From the NCBI GenBank assembly GCA_963753195.1, contig CAVWBH010000007.1, forward strand, positions 496,001-560,000: DNA of 64,000 bases, written 5' to 3'. This stretch comes from Palsa-504 sp963753195. GTDB taxonomy: Bacteria > Actinomycetota > Actinomycetes > Streptosporangiales > Streptosporangiaceae. A program made the translations under genes and the position numbers. The notes beneath the pieces were generated by a model, which was not told the DNA's origin, did no database searches, and was given only the letters and a program-made list of their open reading frames with translations. Below are positions 8,337 to 17,255 of the stretch, in pieces (positions within the stretch are counted from its first letter, which is position 1; every line of letters begins with the position of its first letter).

Positions 8337-8984
8337 TCACATGTCGATGACCGTAGCGGCATCCCAGGGCCGCTCCCAACCGCCCAGCGTGAGCAGGTTA
8401 TTCACCAGCGCGGCGGTGAATCCCCAGATGAGCAGGCCCCTGACCCGGAACGCCGGAGACAGTGCTCCACCGGGCCCGCGGACCATGAGCCGGGCCGCGG
8501 GGTCGGCCAGCTCACTGACGGCGATTCGCTCCACCACGGCCACCTCGCCAGGGTCCACCGGCGCGACCGCATGGGGCTCGCGCCACCACGCCAGCACGGG
8601 AACGACCCGGAACCTGGTCCGCGGGATGTACCGCTCGGGCATGACGCCGACCACATCGACCCCGTCCGGGACCACTCCGACTTCTTCGGCGGCCTCGCGC
8701 AGCGCGGCGGCGACCGGGCCGGAATCCTCGGCGTCGATGGTCCCGCCGGGGAAGGCCGGCTGGCCGGCGTGCAGCCGCAGCTCGGCACTGCGCTCGATGA
8801 ACAGCAGCTCCGGGTCCTCGGTTCCGTCCGGTCCGGCGGCGAACAAGACCAGCACGGCCGCCGCCCGGCCGCCGCTGGCGGGCGGGCGGGCCGACGGGTC
8901 CACCGCCAAGGTGCTGGCGGCCTCGGCGAGTTCGCGCAACCACCCCGGCACCGGCGCAGCGGCCTCCCGGCCTTCCGGGGTCAC
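8337..8984 (-). CDS. Nudix hydrolase, CoA pyrophosphatase type
   Basis: 215 residues from GTG 8984, which shares GTGA with the nth stop; this overlap decides the start. The segment RSAELRLHAGQPAFPGGTID matches the CoA-specific Nudix signature that precedes the Nudix box, and the box itself ends in LREAAEEVGV. The enzyme family cleaves CoA or its derivatives to 3',5'-ADP and phosphopantetheine in an Mg-dependent reaction. The C-terminal part (LIWGFTAALVNNLLTL) is typical of this actinobacterial group. The order nth-Nudix-marP is the conserved one; the thioredoxin-like gene found between nth and Nudix in mycobacteria is absent. Confidence 0.88.
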   Translation of the reverse strand: MTPEGREAAAPVPGWLRELAEAASTLAVDPSARPPASGGRAAAVLVLFAAGPDGTEDPELLFIERSAELRLHAGQPAFPGGTIDAEDSGPVAAALREAAEEVGVVPDGVDVVGVMPERYIPRTRFRVVPVLAWWREPHAVAPVDPGEVAVVERIAVSELADPAARLMVRGPGGALSPAFRVRGLLIWGFTAALVNNLLTLGGWERPWDAATVIDM

Positions 8985-9691
8985 GAGAACGGGCCGGCCT
9001 TGACGAGCTTGGCTGCGACCTGCGGATCGGTGGGGCCCTCGCCGAATGACGGGCACAGGCGCGCCAGCGCGCATGCACCGCAGGCCGGCCGGCGTGAGTG
9101 GCAGATCCGGCGGCCGTGCCAGATCATCCGCTGCGAGAGGTCGGTCCAGTCCCGGCGCGGGATGAGCGCGGCCACCTCGGCCTCGACCTTCACCGGGTCA
9201 ACGCTGGCCGTCCAGCCGAACCGGCGGGCCAGCCGGCCGAAATGGGTGTCCACGGTGATGCCCGGGATGCCGAAGGCGTTGCCGAGCACCACGTTCGCCG
9301 TCTTCCGGCCCACGCCGGGCAGGGTGACGAGATCGTTCAGCCGGGCCGGCACCTCGCCGCCGAACCGGTCGCACAGCGCCTGCCCGAGCCCGATCAGGCT
9401 GTTCGTCTTGGCGTGGTAGAAGCCCGTCGAGGAGATGATCCTCTCCATCTCGTCGCGATCAGCGCCCGCGTAGTCCGACGCGGTCAGGTACCGCGCAAAC
9501 AGGATCGGCGTGACCATGTTGACCCGCTTGTCAGTGGTCTGGGCCGACAGGATCGTCGCGACCAGCAGCTCGAGCGGCGAGCTGAAGTTCAGCTCGGTGT
9601 GCGCATCGGGGTACATGACGGCGAGCTCGCGGACGATCTTGCGGGCCCGGCGGACCAGGGCGGTATGCGAAGGGGGCGCGGCAACGGTCAC
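8981..9691 (-). CDS. nth: Endonuclease III
   Basis: 236 residues. The helix-hairpin-helix is LPGVGRKTANVV (about residues 128-139) with the catalytic Lys, the catalytic Asp sits in VDTHFGRLARRFGW, and the iron-sulfur cluster ligands are C-x6-C-x2-C-x5-C in CHSRRPACGACALARLC near the C-terminus. The enzyme is a DNA N-glycosylase/AP lyase for oxidised pyrimidines in base-excision repair. GTG 9691 is the likely start (VTVAAPPSH). The C-terminus overlaps the Nudix start by 4 bp. The crp-like gene usually located upstream of nth in actinobacteria is not present in this window. Confidence 0.95.
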   Translation of the reverse strand: MTVAAPPSHTALVRRARKIVRELAVMYPDAHTELNFSSPLELLVATILSAQTTDKRVNMVTPILFARYLTASDYAGADRDEMERIISSTGFYHAKTNSLIGLGQALCDRFGGEVPARLNDLVTLPGVGRKTANVVLGNAFGIPGITVDTHFGRLARRFGWTASVDPVKVEAEVAALIPRRDWTDLSQRMIWHGRRICHSRRPACGACALARLCPSFGEGPTDPQVAAKLVKAGPFS

Positions 9692-10374
9692 CAGCCAAGC
9701 TTAGTGAGCGGCTGATCGATGCAGCGCCCTTCGTCGATGGATGCCGCCTACTGACCCGCGCCAGCCCGCCGCGGCGCGCAGGCGGCATTCGGCCCGCGCC
9801 GGGTAGTAAGGCCACGCCCGGAGCCATTCCTCGTGAGCCAGGGGCCGGCCTGCTCGGCGGCGATCAGCGCATCGCGCACCGCGACTTGTGCGTTTTCGCG
9901 ATTCCGCAGGAGGCACCGGCAGAGGGGAAGAGCCGGTCGCCGTTGGCGCCGAGAAGATCCGGAAGCGCGTCAGGTGAACTGGCACGCGACTCGGCTGCGA
10001 GCTGGGGCCATTCATGTGCGCAGGATTGTGTGCCGTGACACACGACGGTGATTCCAGGCCTGCTCGCCGAAGAAGTGCGTCCGGGCTGGCGCCACGCGGC
10101 TAGGCCGCGCCGCGATCGCCTCCTCGGCCTGGCTGGCGGCCGCTACCCGCGCTGGCTGAACCTTGCGAGCAAACCCTGGCGCGGCACCAGAGCAAAACTG
10201 GCCGGCAGCAGTTATTCAACATAACGAGCGGTAGGACCAGCACAATTTCCCGAGTGCGCGGAAACGAATCGATTCCGCGCCGCTGATCAGCTCATAGCAC
10301 TTCTATCCGATCAAGCGGGACCGCTTATTAAAACCCTTTCGGGAGATTCTCGGCAGAGGGGCAAGGGTGCTTTG
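9692..10374. other. 0.7-kb interval without a supported gene
   Basis: The frames here are Arg/Ala/Pro-rich and show no family. From 10190 to 10370 the DNA is clearly less GC-rich. Two inverted repeats lie beyond the stop of the leftward ComF-like gene: GCGCGGAA (10256-10263) with TTCCGCGC (10273-10280), and AAGCGG/CCGCTT near 10314-10327. Both could end the ComF-like transcript. The place corresponds to where crp would be expected; no crp remnant was recognised. Confidence 0.4.
10256..10280 (-). terminator. Hairpin beyond the ComF-like gene
   Basis: 8-bp arms GCGCGGAA and TTCCGCGC around a 9-nt loop, about 100 bp past the stop of the gene at 10375. There is no clear T run, so it is only a possible terminator or operator. 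Confidence 0.3.
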
Positions 10375-11343
10375 TTATGGAATGGATTGTGGTGCGCCGA
10401 AAATGGCGGGCAGCAAGGAAACACGATGCACGGCACAACTCGACGAGTCGTAACGTGCGGGAGTCAGCCCGGCCACCAGCGGACCGGCCCAGCGGTCAGC
10501 GGGATTCACATGGCGGCCCACGACGACGACCGCGACGTGACGGGCCCCGGCCAGCTTGAGCGCGGCGGCGGCGGACTGGGCGCTGGCGCCCGAGACCCAG
10601 GTGTCATCGATTAGGAGCACGCTCGCGCCGGGCGGCACCCGGCCGACCTGGAACCGCTCCAGGTCTAGGTCACGGCCCTGCCGACCCGGGCGGATGGCCA
10701 GCGCGCAGGGCGGCAGCCGCAGGTACGGCGAGACCAGTTGCAGCAGTGGGTGCGGCCCGGGGCGTCCATTGCCGGTCGGGACCACGGCCAGGCAACTGGG
10801 CGGCGGCATGGCCGCGTGCCGCCACACGCAGGCCCCGTGATCGGCCAGGAAAGCCAGCAGCAGGGCCAGGACTGATGCGCGAGCCGAGGCCGTGGGAGCA
10901 TCCCGCGACTTGTAGCGCCACAGGTCAGCAGCGAACGCGGTGCCCTTGATGGCATAGGAGATCGGCACCACGGCGTCGGCCAGCAAGCCGTGGCCGAGCA
11001 GGTCCTGACGCTCGCACTGGTAACAGCGGGAGAAGCCGGGCCGCAGCGGCCCGCGGCACAGGCCGCAGACGAGCGGCGCCGAGGAACCGCCCGGCTCCGG
11101 TACCGGCGGATGCGGTACCGGCGGATGCGGTACCGGCGGATGCGGCAGCGGCTCATCCGGCAGCGGTTCATCTGGCAGCGGCGGATGCGGTACCGGGGGA
11201 AGCGATACCGGACTATCTGGTACTGAAGATTGTGATAGTGGATTATTTGGTGATGAAAGGTTCGATATGGGATAAAACGGTAGAACGGGATAAAGGGGCG
11301 GCGCGGCCGATTGCAGCCACATCCGCAGGCGGTCCCAGCTCAT
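10375..11343 (-). CDS. ComF-like phosphoribosyltransferase with Pro-rich pentapeptide linker
   Basis: 322 residues from ATG 11343 (MSWDRLRMWLQ); an open frame continues upstream without better starts. Residues about 15-85 are a tandem pentapeptide region of PxPHP/PLPDE type, then a zinc-ribbon-like CGLC...CYQC pair (about 92-113), and a PRTase domain whose PRPP loop is VLLIDDTWVSGAS (about residues 250-262). ComF-like proteins in naturally competent bacteria assist DNA uptake; in actinobacteria the role is unknown. The linker is encoded by a 15-bp repeat and is absent in ordinary ComF. Domain call is good, function is open. Confidence 0.75.
   Translation of the reverse strand: MSWDRLRMWLQSAAPPLYPVLPFYPISNLSSPNNPLSQSSVPDSPVSLPPVPHPPLPDEPLPDEPLPHPPVPHPPVPHPPVPEPGGSSAPLVCGLCRGPLRPGFSRCYQCERQDLLGHGLLADAVVPISYAIKGTAFAADLWRYKSRDAPTASARASVLALLLAFLADHGACVWRHAAMPPPSCLAVVPTGNGRPGPHPLLQLVSPYLRLPPCALAIRPGRQGRDLDLERFQVGRVPPGASVLLIDDTWVSGASAQSAAAALKLAGARHVAVVVVGRHVNPADRWAGPLVAGLTPARYDSSSCAVHRVSLLPAIFGAPQSIP
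11108..11260 (-). repeat. 15-bp coding tandem repeat
   Basis: GGTACCGGCGGATGC is repeated three times at about 11098-11143 and then degenerates with the same 15-bp period toward 11260, where the sequence becomes AT-rich. It encodes the HPPVP/DEPLP pentapeptides of the ComF-like protein, so the length can change without shifting the frame. Confidence 0.7.
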
Positions 11344-11798
11344 GAGGCAGGCGCCGGGCTCGGGGCGGGGCGGGGCGCTTTGGCGGTGCGGATCGCCGCC
11401 GGGTGCGCTGGCATATGCCGATGCTACGGACAGGCACCGACAAAACACCGGCGGATAACGGCGCAGATCCCCGGGGGCCGGTCCGCCGGGCACCTGGGTC
11501 CGGCTTCGGCGCCGCCATTAATGGGGCATTGCTGAAATCACGCTCTTGTGCACGCCTGATGCGGCAGAATGATGCCTGCCAGCAAGGCGGCCGGGCACTA
11601 GCGCGGCATCTCCCGCTGCCTAATTCGACTCACCGCAAGGATTTGTGTGATCGACAGGAGCGATACCGCAGCACTGCCTAGCTCCATGCCGGACACTACG
11701 GTCGGGCCCGCCGGCAACGACACGGCAGCCGGCCACCAGCGGCCGGACAGCAGTGCGGCCGGCTCCGCCTCGACCGGGCCCTCTGGCGGGCCGGCGAG
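11344..11798. other. Intergenic region between divergent genes
   Basis: About 450 bp between the leftward ComF-like gene and the rightward membrane protein. It must hold both promoters. The frame on the right half encodes a Thr/Ser/Pro-rich leader in another frame than the membrane protein. No operator was recognised. Confidence 0.4.
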
Positions 11799-13280
11799 GT
11801 GCTGCGGCGGCACTGGGTGCTGGCCCTCCTGATCGCCGCCGGGCTGGTGCTGCGGGTGGTCACGCAGTTCGCTTACCAGCCCGCCCTGCTGTTCTTCGAC
11901 TCGAAGAAGTACCTGTTCGGCACGGACTTCACCGCCAGCGACTGGGGCTCCTACGATCCGATCGGCTACACGCTCCTGCTGCTCAAGCCGGTATTGGTGT
12001 TCGCGAACCTGGGTTTCGTGGCGCTGCTGCAGCACGTGCTGGGCATCGGCATGGCGGCCGCGCTGTACGTCCTGATGCTGCGCCGCGGGGTGACCCGCTG
12101 GCTCGCCGCGCTGGCCGTGGCGCCGGTCCTGCTCGACGCTTACCAGCTGAACGCGGAACAGACGATCATGCCCGACGTGCTGTTCGAGGCGCTGGTGGTA
12201 GCCGGGATCGTTCTGCTGCTGTGGAATCCCCGGCCCGGGCTGGGCTTCGTCGTGCTGGCCGGCTTCGCGTTCGGCACATCCGCGCCGGTCCGCCAGGTCG
12301 GCGAGGCGCTGATCCTGCCCGCGCTGGTCTATGTGCTGGCGGCGGCCCGGGACTGGCGCACCCGGCTGCTGCAGGGCGTGGTGCTGTGCGCGTGCTTCGC
12401 GCTGCCGGTCGTGGGTTACATGGGCTACTCCAAGGTGATCCTGCACTACGGCTTCGAGATGTCCAACATGGGCGACGCGTACCTGTACGGCCGGACGGCG
12501 CATGCCGCCGACTGCGCCACGCTGAAGCTCTACACGGCCGAGCGGCATCTGTGCCCGACCCCCGCGCAGGCGCTCAAGCTCGGCGTGGACGGGCTGGTCA
12601 ACAACCCGGCCTCGCCGCGGGTTCAATACCAGCCGGTCAACGTCCGGCTCGGCATCGCGGTGGACACGATCCCGCTGCAGCGCGAGTTCGCCTACGCCGT
12701 GATCAAGCAGCAGCCCCTGCGGGTGACCGGCGACATCGCCCGGGACTCGATCAAGGTCTTCGCCCTGACCCGGAACACCACCGAGGGTGACACCCCGATC
12801 AAGCGCTGGCAGTTCCAGAACACCTACCCGGTCTACCCGCCCGGTATCACCGCCAGCGGCCCGAAGAGCGCCACCAGCCTGTTCGCCAGGGCCGGCGGCG
12901 GGAAGGCGCGGGTTCTCCGGTCCGCCGCCATCGCGCTGCGGGACTACCAGCTGCACGGCGGGTACACGCCGGGACCGGTGTTCCTGCTCGCCCTGCTGGC
13001 CGGGATCGCCGGGATCTTCACTTTCCGCAGGCGCGATCCGGGGAACCTCTCCCTGGCCTGCCTGCTGGTCACCGGGAGCGCGATCGCCGTGCTGCTCGGC
13101 GCCGACCTGTACGAGTTCTCCTGGCGGTACCAGCTGCCCGCGCTGGTGACGCTGCCGGTCGCGGGCGCGCTCGGGGCGACCGCGATCGCCCGGCAGCTGC
13201 GCCGCCGGCGGGCGGACAAGACAACCCGCTCGGCGCCCGCTGAGGAACTGGCGGCGGCCGAGTCCGGGCAGGCGCTCTAG
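11799..13280 (+). CDS. Polytopic membrane protein, GT39/PMT-like topology
   Basis: 493 residues with about 10 hydrophobic helices. A first TM near residues 6-24 is followed by a short loop with FDSKKYLFGTDFTASDWGS, then seven to eight TMs to about residue 215, an extracytoplasmic domain of about 150 residues (to about 390), and two or three TMs near the end. The layout and the acidic residue in the first loop resemble dolichyl-phosphate-mannose mannosyltransferase-like (GT-C) enzymes that glycosylate envelope components, but no diagnostic motif fixes the substrate. GTG 11799 is the start used here. The C-terminus is Lys/Glu/Ala-rich and cytoplasmic. Membrane nature is certain; glycosyltransferase is an inference. 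Confidence 0.65.
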   Translation: MLRRHWVLALLIAAGLVLRVVTQFAYQPALLFFDSKKYLFGTDFTASDWGSYDPIGYTLLLLKPVLVFANLGFVALLQHVLGIGMAAALYVLMLRRGVTRWLAALAVAPVLLDAYQLNAEQTIMPDVLFEALVVAGIVLLLWNPRPGLGFVVLAGFAFGTSAPVRQVGEALILPALVYVLAAARDWRTRLLQGVVLCACFALPVVGYMGYSKVILHYGFEMSNMGDAYLYGRTAHAADCATLKLYTAERHLCPTPAQALKLGVDGLVNNPASPRVQYQPVNVRLGIAVDTIPLQREFAYAVIKQQPLRVTGDIARDSIKVFALTRNTTEGDTPIKRWQFQNTYPVYPPGITASGPKSATSLFARAGGGKARVLRSAAIALRDYQLHGGYTPGPVFLLALLAGIAGIFTFRRRDPGNLSLACLLVTGSAIAVLLGADLYEFSWRYQLPALVTLPVAGALGATAIARQLRRRRADKTTRSAPAEELAAAESGQAL

Positions 13281-13341
13281 GCGGTGCCGGTCGAGGGGGA
13301 AGGCCGGGGGCGGCGGGGAGGCGGGCACGCCGGATATCCGC

Positions 13342-13869
13342 ATGCTTGCGGCCAGGGTGGTGTACGAGGACCAGTGGATGCGGCTTCGGCGGGACGAGAT
13401 CGAGCGGCGGGACGGTTCCCGGGGCACGTACGCGTTCGTGGAGAAGCCTGATTTCGCGCTCGTCGTCCCGGCTGAGGACGACGGCTTCCACCTGGTCGAG
13501 GAGTACCGGTACCCGGTCGGGCGGCGCGGCTGGTCCTTCCCGCAGGGCGGCTGGCCGTCGGGACAGACCGGCACCCCGGCCGAGCTGGCCCGGCTGGAGC
13601 TCAGCCAGGAAACCGGCTTCCGGGCCCGCCGCCTGGTCAAGCTGGGGTTCCTGCACTGCGCCCAGGGTTTTTCCAGCCAGGGCGGCCACTTCTTCCTGGC
13701 CACCGGCCTGGAGCCGGGCCCGCACGACCGGGAGCACGAGGAGCAGGACATGCGCCAGGAGTGGGTGCCCCGGGCCCGGTTCGAGGACATGATCCGGGAC
13801 GGCCGCATCACCGACGACTCCACCGTGGCCGCCTACGCGCTGCTGCTGATGAGCGAGCGTATTGGCTAG
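13342..13869 (+). CDS. Nudix hydrolase, ADP-ribose pyrophosphatase-like, divergent Nudix box
   Basis: 175 residues with the ADPRase layout: VVYEDQWMRLRRDEIERRDG at the start, central EEYRYPVGRRGWSFPQGG, then the Nudix box region. In the box the expected REUxEExGU reads LELSQETGF, so Arg is Leu and the first Glu of the EE pair is Gln; these residues help bind metal. The remaining Glu and the PQGG loop are kept. It may hydrolyse nucleoside diphosphate sugars with altered metal use, or be inactive. It converges with the LigD polymerase gene, overlapping it by 4 bp at the 3' ends. Confidence 0.8.
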   Translation: MLAARVVYEDQWMRLRRDEIERRDGSRGTYAFVEKPDFALVVPAEDDGFHLVEEYRYPVGRRGWSFPQGGWPSGQTGTPAELARLELSQETGFRARRLVKLGFLHCAQGFSSQGGHFFLATGLEPGPHDREHEEQDMRQEWVPRARFEDMIRDGRITDDSTVAAYALLLMSERIG

Positions 13870-14762
13870 CTGAGGAGCGGCGCGAACAGGTCGCCGAGCC
13901 GGTCCACCCGGTCCAGCACGGCATCGGCGGTGAAGAACAGCTCCTCCGGGTGGCGGCACGCCTGCACCTCGTCCCAGCTGACCGGCGTCGACACCGTGGG
14001 GTGCTCCCGGGCCCGCAGCGAATAGGGGGCGACGGTGGTCTTGGACCCGTTGTTCTGGCTCCAGTCGATGAGGACCTTGCCGGTGCGCAGCGCCTTGGTC
14101 ATGCGCGAGACGACGCGGCGCGGCTGCTCGCGCTCGAGGCGTTCGGCGAAGGCGCGGGCCTGGTCGCTGGCCGCCTCCGAGGTCACGCCGGAGACGCGGG
14201 CGTACAGCTGCAGGCCTTTGCCGCCCGACGTCTTGGCCAGCGGCGTGAGGCCTTCGGCCTCGATCAGCGGGCGCAGGTCCTCCGCGACCCGGCAGCAGTC
14301 GACGATGTTGGCCGGGGCGCCGGGGTCCAGGTCGAAGACCAGCAGATCGGGACGGCGGATCCCGGGGATCCGCCACTGCGGGACGTGCAGTTCCAGGCCG
14401 GCCAGGTTGGCGGCCCAGATGAGGGAAGGCAGGTCATCCACCACCAGGTAGGTCACGGTGCCGCCGCGGCCGCGCGAGCTTTCCGACGGGATGGGGGCGA
14501 CGGCGATCCAGTCCGGCCGGTGGGCGGTGACGTTCTTCTGGAAGAACGCCTCGCCGTCCACGCCCTCCGGATAGCGCTTGAGGGTCAGCGGCCGCCCGGC
14601 GATGTGCGGCAGCAGGACGGGCGCCACCCGCTGGTAGTAGTCGAGCACTTCGGCCTTGGTGAACCCCGTTTCCGGGTACAGCACCTTGCCCAGGTTGGTC
14701 AGGGTCAGCGTCCGCCCGTCCACCTGGACGGCGACCTTGGCGTCAGGGCTCACGGACCACAT
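13866..14762 (-). CDS. ligD: LigD polymerase (POL/primase) domain protein
   Basis: 298 residues, only the POL domain of LigD. Visible landmarks are LTNLGKVLYPETGFTK at the N-terminus, the catalytic acidic pair DLDPG (about residue 140), TSGGKGLQLY (usually SGxKGLHVY, so His is Gln here) and VLIDWSQNN. The archaeo-eukaryotic primase-like fold fills gaps and adds ribonucleotides at double-strand breaks during non-homologous end joining. It starts inside the end of the PE-LIG gene (20-bp overlap), so the two are coupled and work as a split LigD. No ku gene is in the window. Confidence 0.9.
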   Translation of the reverse strand: MWSVSPDAKVAVQVDGRTLTLTNLGKVLYPETGFTKAEVLDYYQRVAPVLLPHIAGRPLTLKRYPEGVDGEAFFQKNVTAHRPDWIAVAPIPSESSRGRGGTVTYLVVDDLPSLIWAANLAGLELHVPQWRIPGIRRPDLLVFDLDPGAPANIVDCCRVAEDLRPLIEAEGLTPLAKTSGGKGLQLYARVSGVTSEAASDQARAFAERLEREQPRRVVSRMTKALRTGKVLIDWSQNNGSKTTVAPYSLRAREHPTVSTPVSWDEVQACRHPEELFFTADAVLDRVDRLGDLFAPLLS

Positions 14763-16158
14763 CCTTCGGGTCGATGTCGTCGCGCAGGCCCTTGTAGACC
14801 GGGGCCCGCATGCGGCCCGCCCTGGTCCACCGGTCGAAGGCGACCTGGATCACGAGTTCGGGCTCGACCCACACCGCGGGCCGGGCGTGCTCGGGCGGGA
14901 CCGGGCCGTCGAACGGTGAGTCCGCCCGGCGCAGCGGCCGCAGCCGCTGCCCGAGCAGGCGCAGCGTCTCGTCGGTGAACCCGGTCCCGACGTGACCGGC
15001 GTAGATCAGGCCGGAGGCGTCGTGCACGCCGATGAGCAGCGACCCGACCTGCCCGGTGCGGTTCCCTTTCCCCGGCTTGTACCCGGCCACGACCGCTTCC
15101 TGGCCCCGCACGTTCTTGATCTTCCGCCAGCTGTCGGTCCGCGCCGCGGGCGCGTAGCGCGAGTCGAGCCGCTTGGCCACCACGCCTTCCATCCGGTGCT
15201 CGACGGACACGGCCTGCACGGCGGCGAAATCCGGGCCGGGGAACGAGGGCGGGGTCTGCCAGTTCGGGCCGGCCAGCGCGAGCTCGTCCAGCAGCGCGCG
15301 GCGCTGCGCGTAGGGCAGGTCCAGCAGCGGCCGTCCGTCCAGCTGGAGCACGTCGAAGACCAGGTACATGACCGGAGTCTGCCGGGCCAGCAGCGCCGCC
15401 TGAGCGGCGGACGTGACGTGCATGCGCGGCTGCAGCGCCTCGAACTCCGGCCAGCCGCCCGCGCCGAACACCACGATCTCCCCGTCCAGGATCAGCTGCT
15501 TGTGCGTGGTGGCCGCGCCCAGCCGGGCCAGCTCCGGGTAGGCCACCGTGATGTCCCGCTCGGTCCGGGACATCAGGCGGACCCGGCCCTGCTCGATGAA
15601 GGCCAGGGCCCGGACGCCGTCCCACTTCATCTCCAGCGCCCAGGCCGCCAGGTCGCGGGGCACCGGGCCGGTCACGGCGAGCATGGGACGCAGCGCGGCG
15701 GGCAACCCCAGCCGCTCGCGGTGGATCATCCACTGGCTGCCCTTGGTCTGGAACAGCACGTACCCGCCGTTGACCCGCTGCCCGTGCAGCACCACCTTCA
15801 CCTCGGCGGGCGCCCACTTCACCGTCTCGTAGCGGCCGTGGTCCCAGATGGTGACCGCGCCCGCGCCGTACTGTCCGCGGGGGATCTCCCCCTCGAAGCG
15901 GCCGTACTCCAGCGGATGATCCTCGGTGTGCACGGCCAGGTGGTTGACCGCCGGGTCGGCCGGGACGCCCCGGGGCAGCGCCCAGGACACCAGCACCCCG
16001 TCGCGCTCGAGCCGGAAATCCCAGTGCAGACGGCGGGCGTGATGCTCCTGGATCACGAAGGACCCGCCCGGGCCGGCCGGGACCGCCCCGGGGCCGGGCA
16101 CCGGCTCGGGGGTGCGCGCCGCGTCCCGCTTGTCGCGGTACGCCTGCAGCTTGTCCAC
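14743..16158 (-). CDS. ligD: LigD 3'-phosphoesterase plus ATP-dependent DNA ligase
   Basis: 471 residues from GTG 16158 (VDKLQAYRDKRD). The N-terminal phosphoesterase domain shows FVIQEHHARRLHWDFRLE (metal-binding His and Asp) and LAVHTEDHPLEYG; the ligase domain shows the adenylated Lys in EMKWDGVRAL (about residue 215), TERDIT, the EIV motif and the C-terminal OB fold. The order is PE-LIG in one protein and POL in the next, unlike the single POL-PE-LIG chain of mycobacteria. The two genes overlap by 20 bp. The gene diverges from the TauE-like gene with about 90 bp for both promoters. Confidence 0.92.
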   Translation of the reverse strand: MDKLQAYRDKRDAARTPEPVPGPGAVPAGPGGSFVIQEHHARRLHWDFRLERDGVLVSWALPRGVPADPAVNHLAVHTEDHPLEYGRFEGEIPRGQYGAGAVTIWDHGRYETVKWAPAEVKVVLHGQRVNGGYVLFQTKGSQWMIHRERLGLPAALRPMLAVTGPVPRDLAAWALEMKWDGVRALAFIEQGRVRLMSRTERDITVAYPELARLGAATTHKQLILDGEIVVFGAGGWPEFEALQPRMHVTSAAQAALLARQTPVMYLVFDVLQLDGRPLLDLPYAQRRALLDELALAGPNWQTPPSFPGPDFAAVQAVSVEHRMEGVVAKRLDSRYAPAARTDSWRKIKNVRGQEAVVAGYKPGKGNRTGQVGSLLIGVHDASGLIYAGHVGTGFTDETLRLLGQRLRPLRRADSPFDGPVPPEHARPAVWVEPELVIQVAFDRWTRAGRMRAPVYKGLRDDIDPKDVVREP

Positions 16159-16249
16159 GTCATCCTGTCTACCCGGTGAGCTGGGCTGGGGAACTGAGGC
16201 CGGGATCGTTCGGTATAAAGTGTTTTTCGGTTCGGGAAGTAGGGAGTGC

Positions 16250-17248
16250 ATGGGGCTGAACGGTTACGTCGTCCTCGGCAGCGCGGTGGTGGGCCTGCTC
16301 GTCGGGCTGACCGGCGCGGGCGGGGGCGCCCTGATGACCCCGATGCTGATCCTGCTGTTCGGGATCAAGCCGTCCGCCGCCATCTCCAGCGACCTGGTCG
16401 CGGCGGTGGTGATGCGGCCGGTCGGGGCGGCGGTGCACCTGCGCAAGGGCACCGTCAACCTGCACCTGGTGGGGTGGATGACGCTGGGCTCGGTGCCGAT
16501 GGCCTTCCTCGGCGCGTGGCTGCTGCGGCAGCTGGGCAACGGGCCTTCGGATCAGCGGAACGTGGAAATCGCCCTCGGCGCCGCGCTGCTGGCCGGGGCG
16601 GCCGCGATGGTGGCCCGGGGCATCCTGGACCGCAGGTCCGGCCGGGCGCGCACGGGCCAGGTGGCCGAGGTGGCCGTCCGCCCGGTGCCGACCGTGGCCA
16701 TCGGCATGGCGGGCGGGCTGATCGTGGGCCTGACCTCGGTGGGGTCCGGGTCGCTGATGATCGTGCTGCTGCTGTTCACCTATCCGCTGCTGTCCGCGGG
16801 CCAGCTGGTCGGCACCGACCTGACCCAGGCGGTGCCGCTCACCGCCGCGGCCGCGCTCGGCGCGCTGGCCTTCGGGCACGTCGAATTCGGGGTCACGGCC
16901 TCGATCATCGTCGGCAGCGTGCCCGCGGTGCTGATCGGCTCGCTGCTGTCCTCCCGGGCCCCGGACCGGTACATCCGGCCCGCGATCACCTTCGTGATCC
17001 TCGCCTCGGGCCTGAAGTACGTGGGCGTCGGCACCTACCCGCTGGGCTGGGCCATGGGCGCGGTCCTCGTCGTCGCCGCGGGTTACTGGCTGGTCCGGAC
17101 CCGGATCATCAGGCCGAACGAACCCGGCGGGCCAGCTCCCGGGGACCCGGAGGCAGCCGCGCGGACGGGGGAAGCGCCGGCCAGGGAGGCGCCGGTCGGG
17201 GAGGCGGGGGCCAGGGAGGAGCCGGTCGGGGAGGCGGGGGCCAGGTAA
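16250..17248 (+). CDS. TauE/SafE family sulfite exporter-like membrane protein
   Basis: 332 residues from ATG 16250, preceded by AGGGAG. Two homologous halves of about four helices each are visible: GLLVGLTGAGGGALMTPMLI in the first and GLIVGLTSVGSGSLMIVLL in the second, the repeat signature of the TauE/SafE (DUF81) family of anion exporters. The C-terminal 45 residues are a hydrophilic tail with the decapeptide AREAPVGEAG repeated, encoded by a 30-bp tandem repeat. The substrate is unknown; sulfite, sulfoacetate or taurine-derived anions are known for relatives. Confidence 0.85.
   Translation: MGLNGYVVLGSAVVGLLVGLTGAGGGALMTPMLILLFGIKPSAAISSDLVAAVVMRPVGAAVHLRKGTVNLHLVGWMTLGSVPMAFLGAWLLRQLGNGPSDQRNVEIALGAALLAGAAAMVARGILDRRSGRARTGQVAEVAVRPVPTVAIGMAGGLIVGLTSVGSGSLMIVLLLFTYPLLSAGQLVGTDLTQAVPLTAAAALGALAFGHVEFGVTASIIVGSVPAVLIGSLLSSRAPDRYIRPAITFVILASGLKYVGVGTYPLGWAMGAVLVVAAGYWLVRTRIIRPNEPGGPAPGDPEAAARTGEAPAREAPVGEAGAREEPVGEAGAR
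17180..17245 (+). repeat. 30-bp coding tandem repeat, 2.2 copies
   Basis: Units at 17180-17209 and 17210-17239 differ at one position and are followed by the start of a third. They encode the AREAPVGEAG-type tail of the TauE-like protein. Confidence 0.8.
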
Positions 17249-17255
17249 GCGGGGC

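Noticed and set aside
9692..10374. crp-like gene next to nth
   Set aside because: No cyclic-nucleotide or HTH pattern could be found in any frame.
11598..13823. A 741-residue open frame on the minus strand
   Set aside because: Covers the membrane protein and Nudix genes in antisense; composition is that of a shadow.
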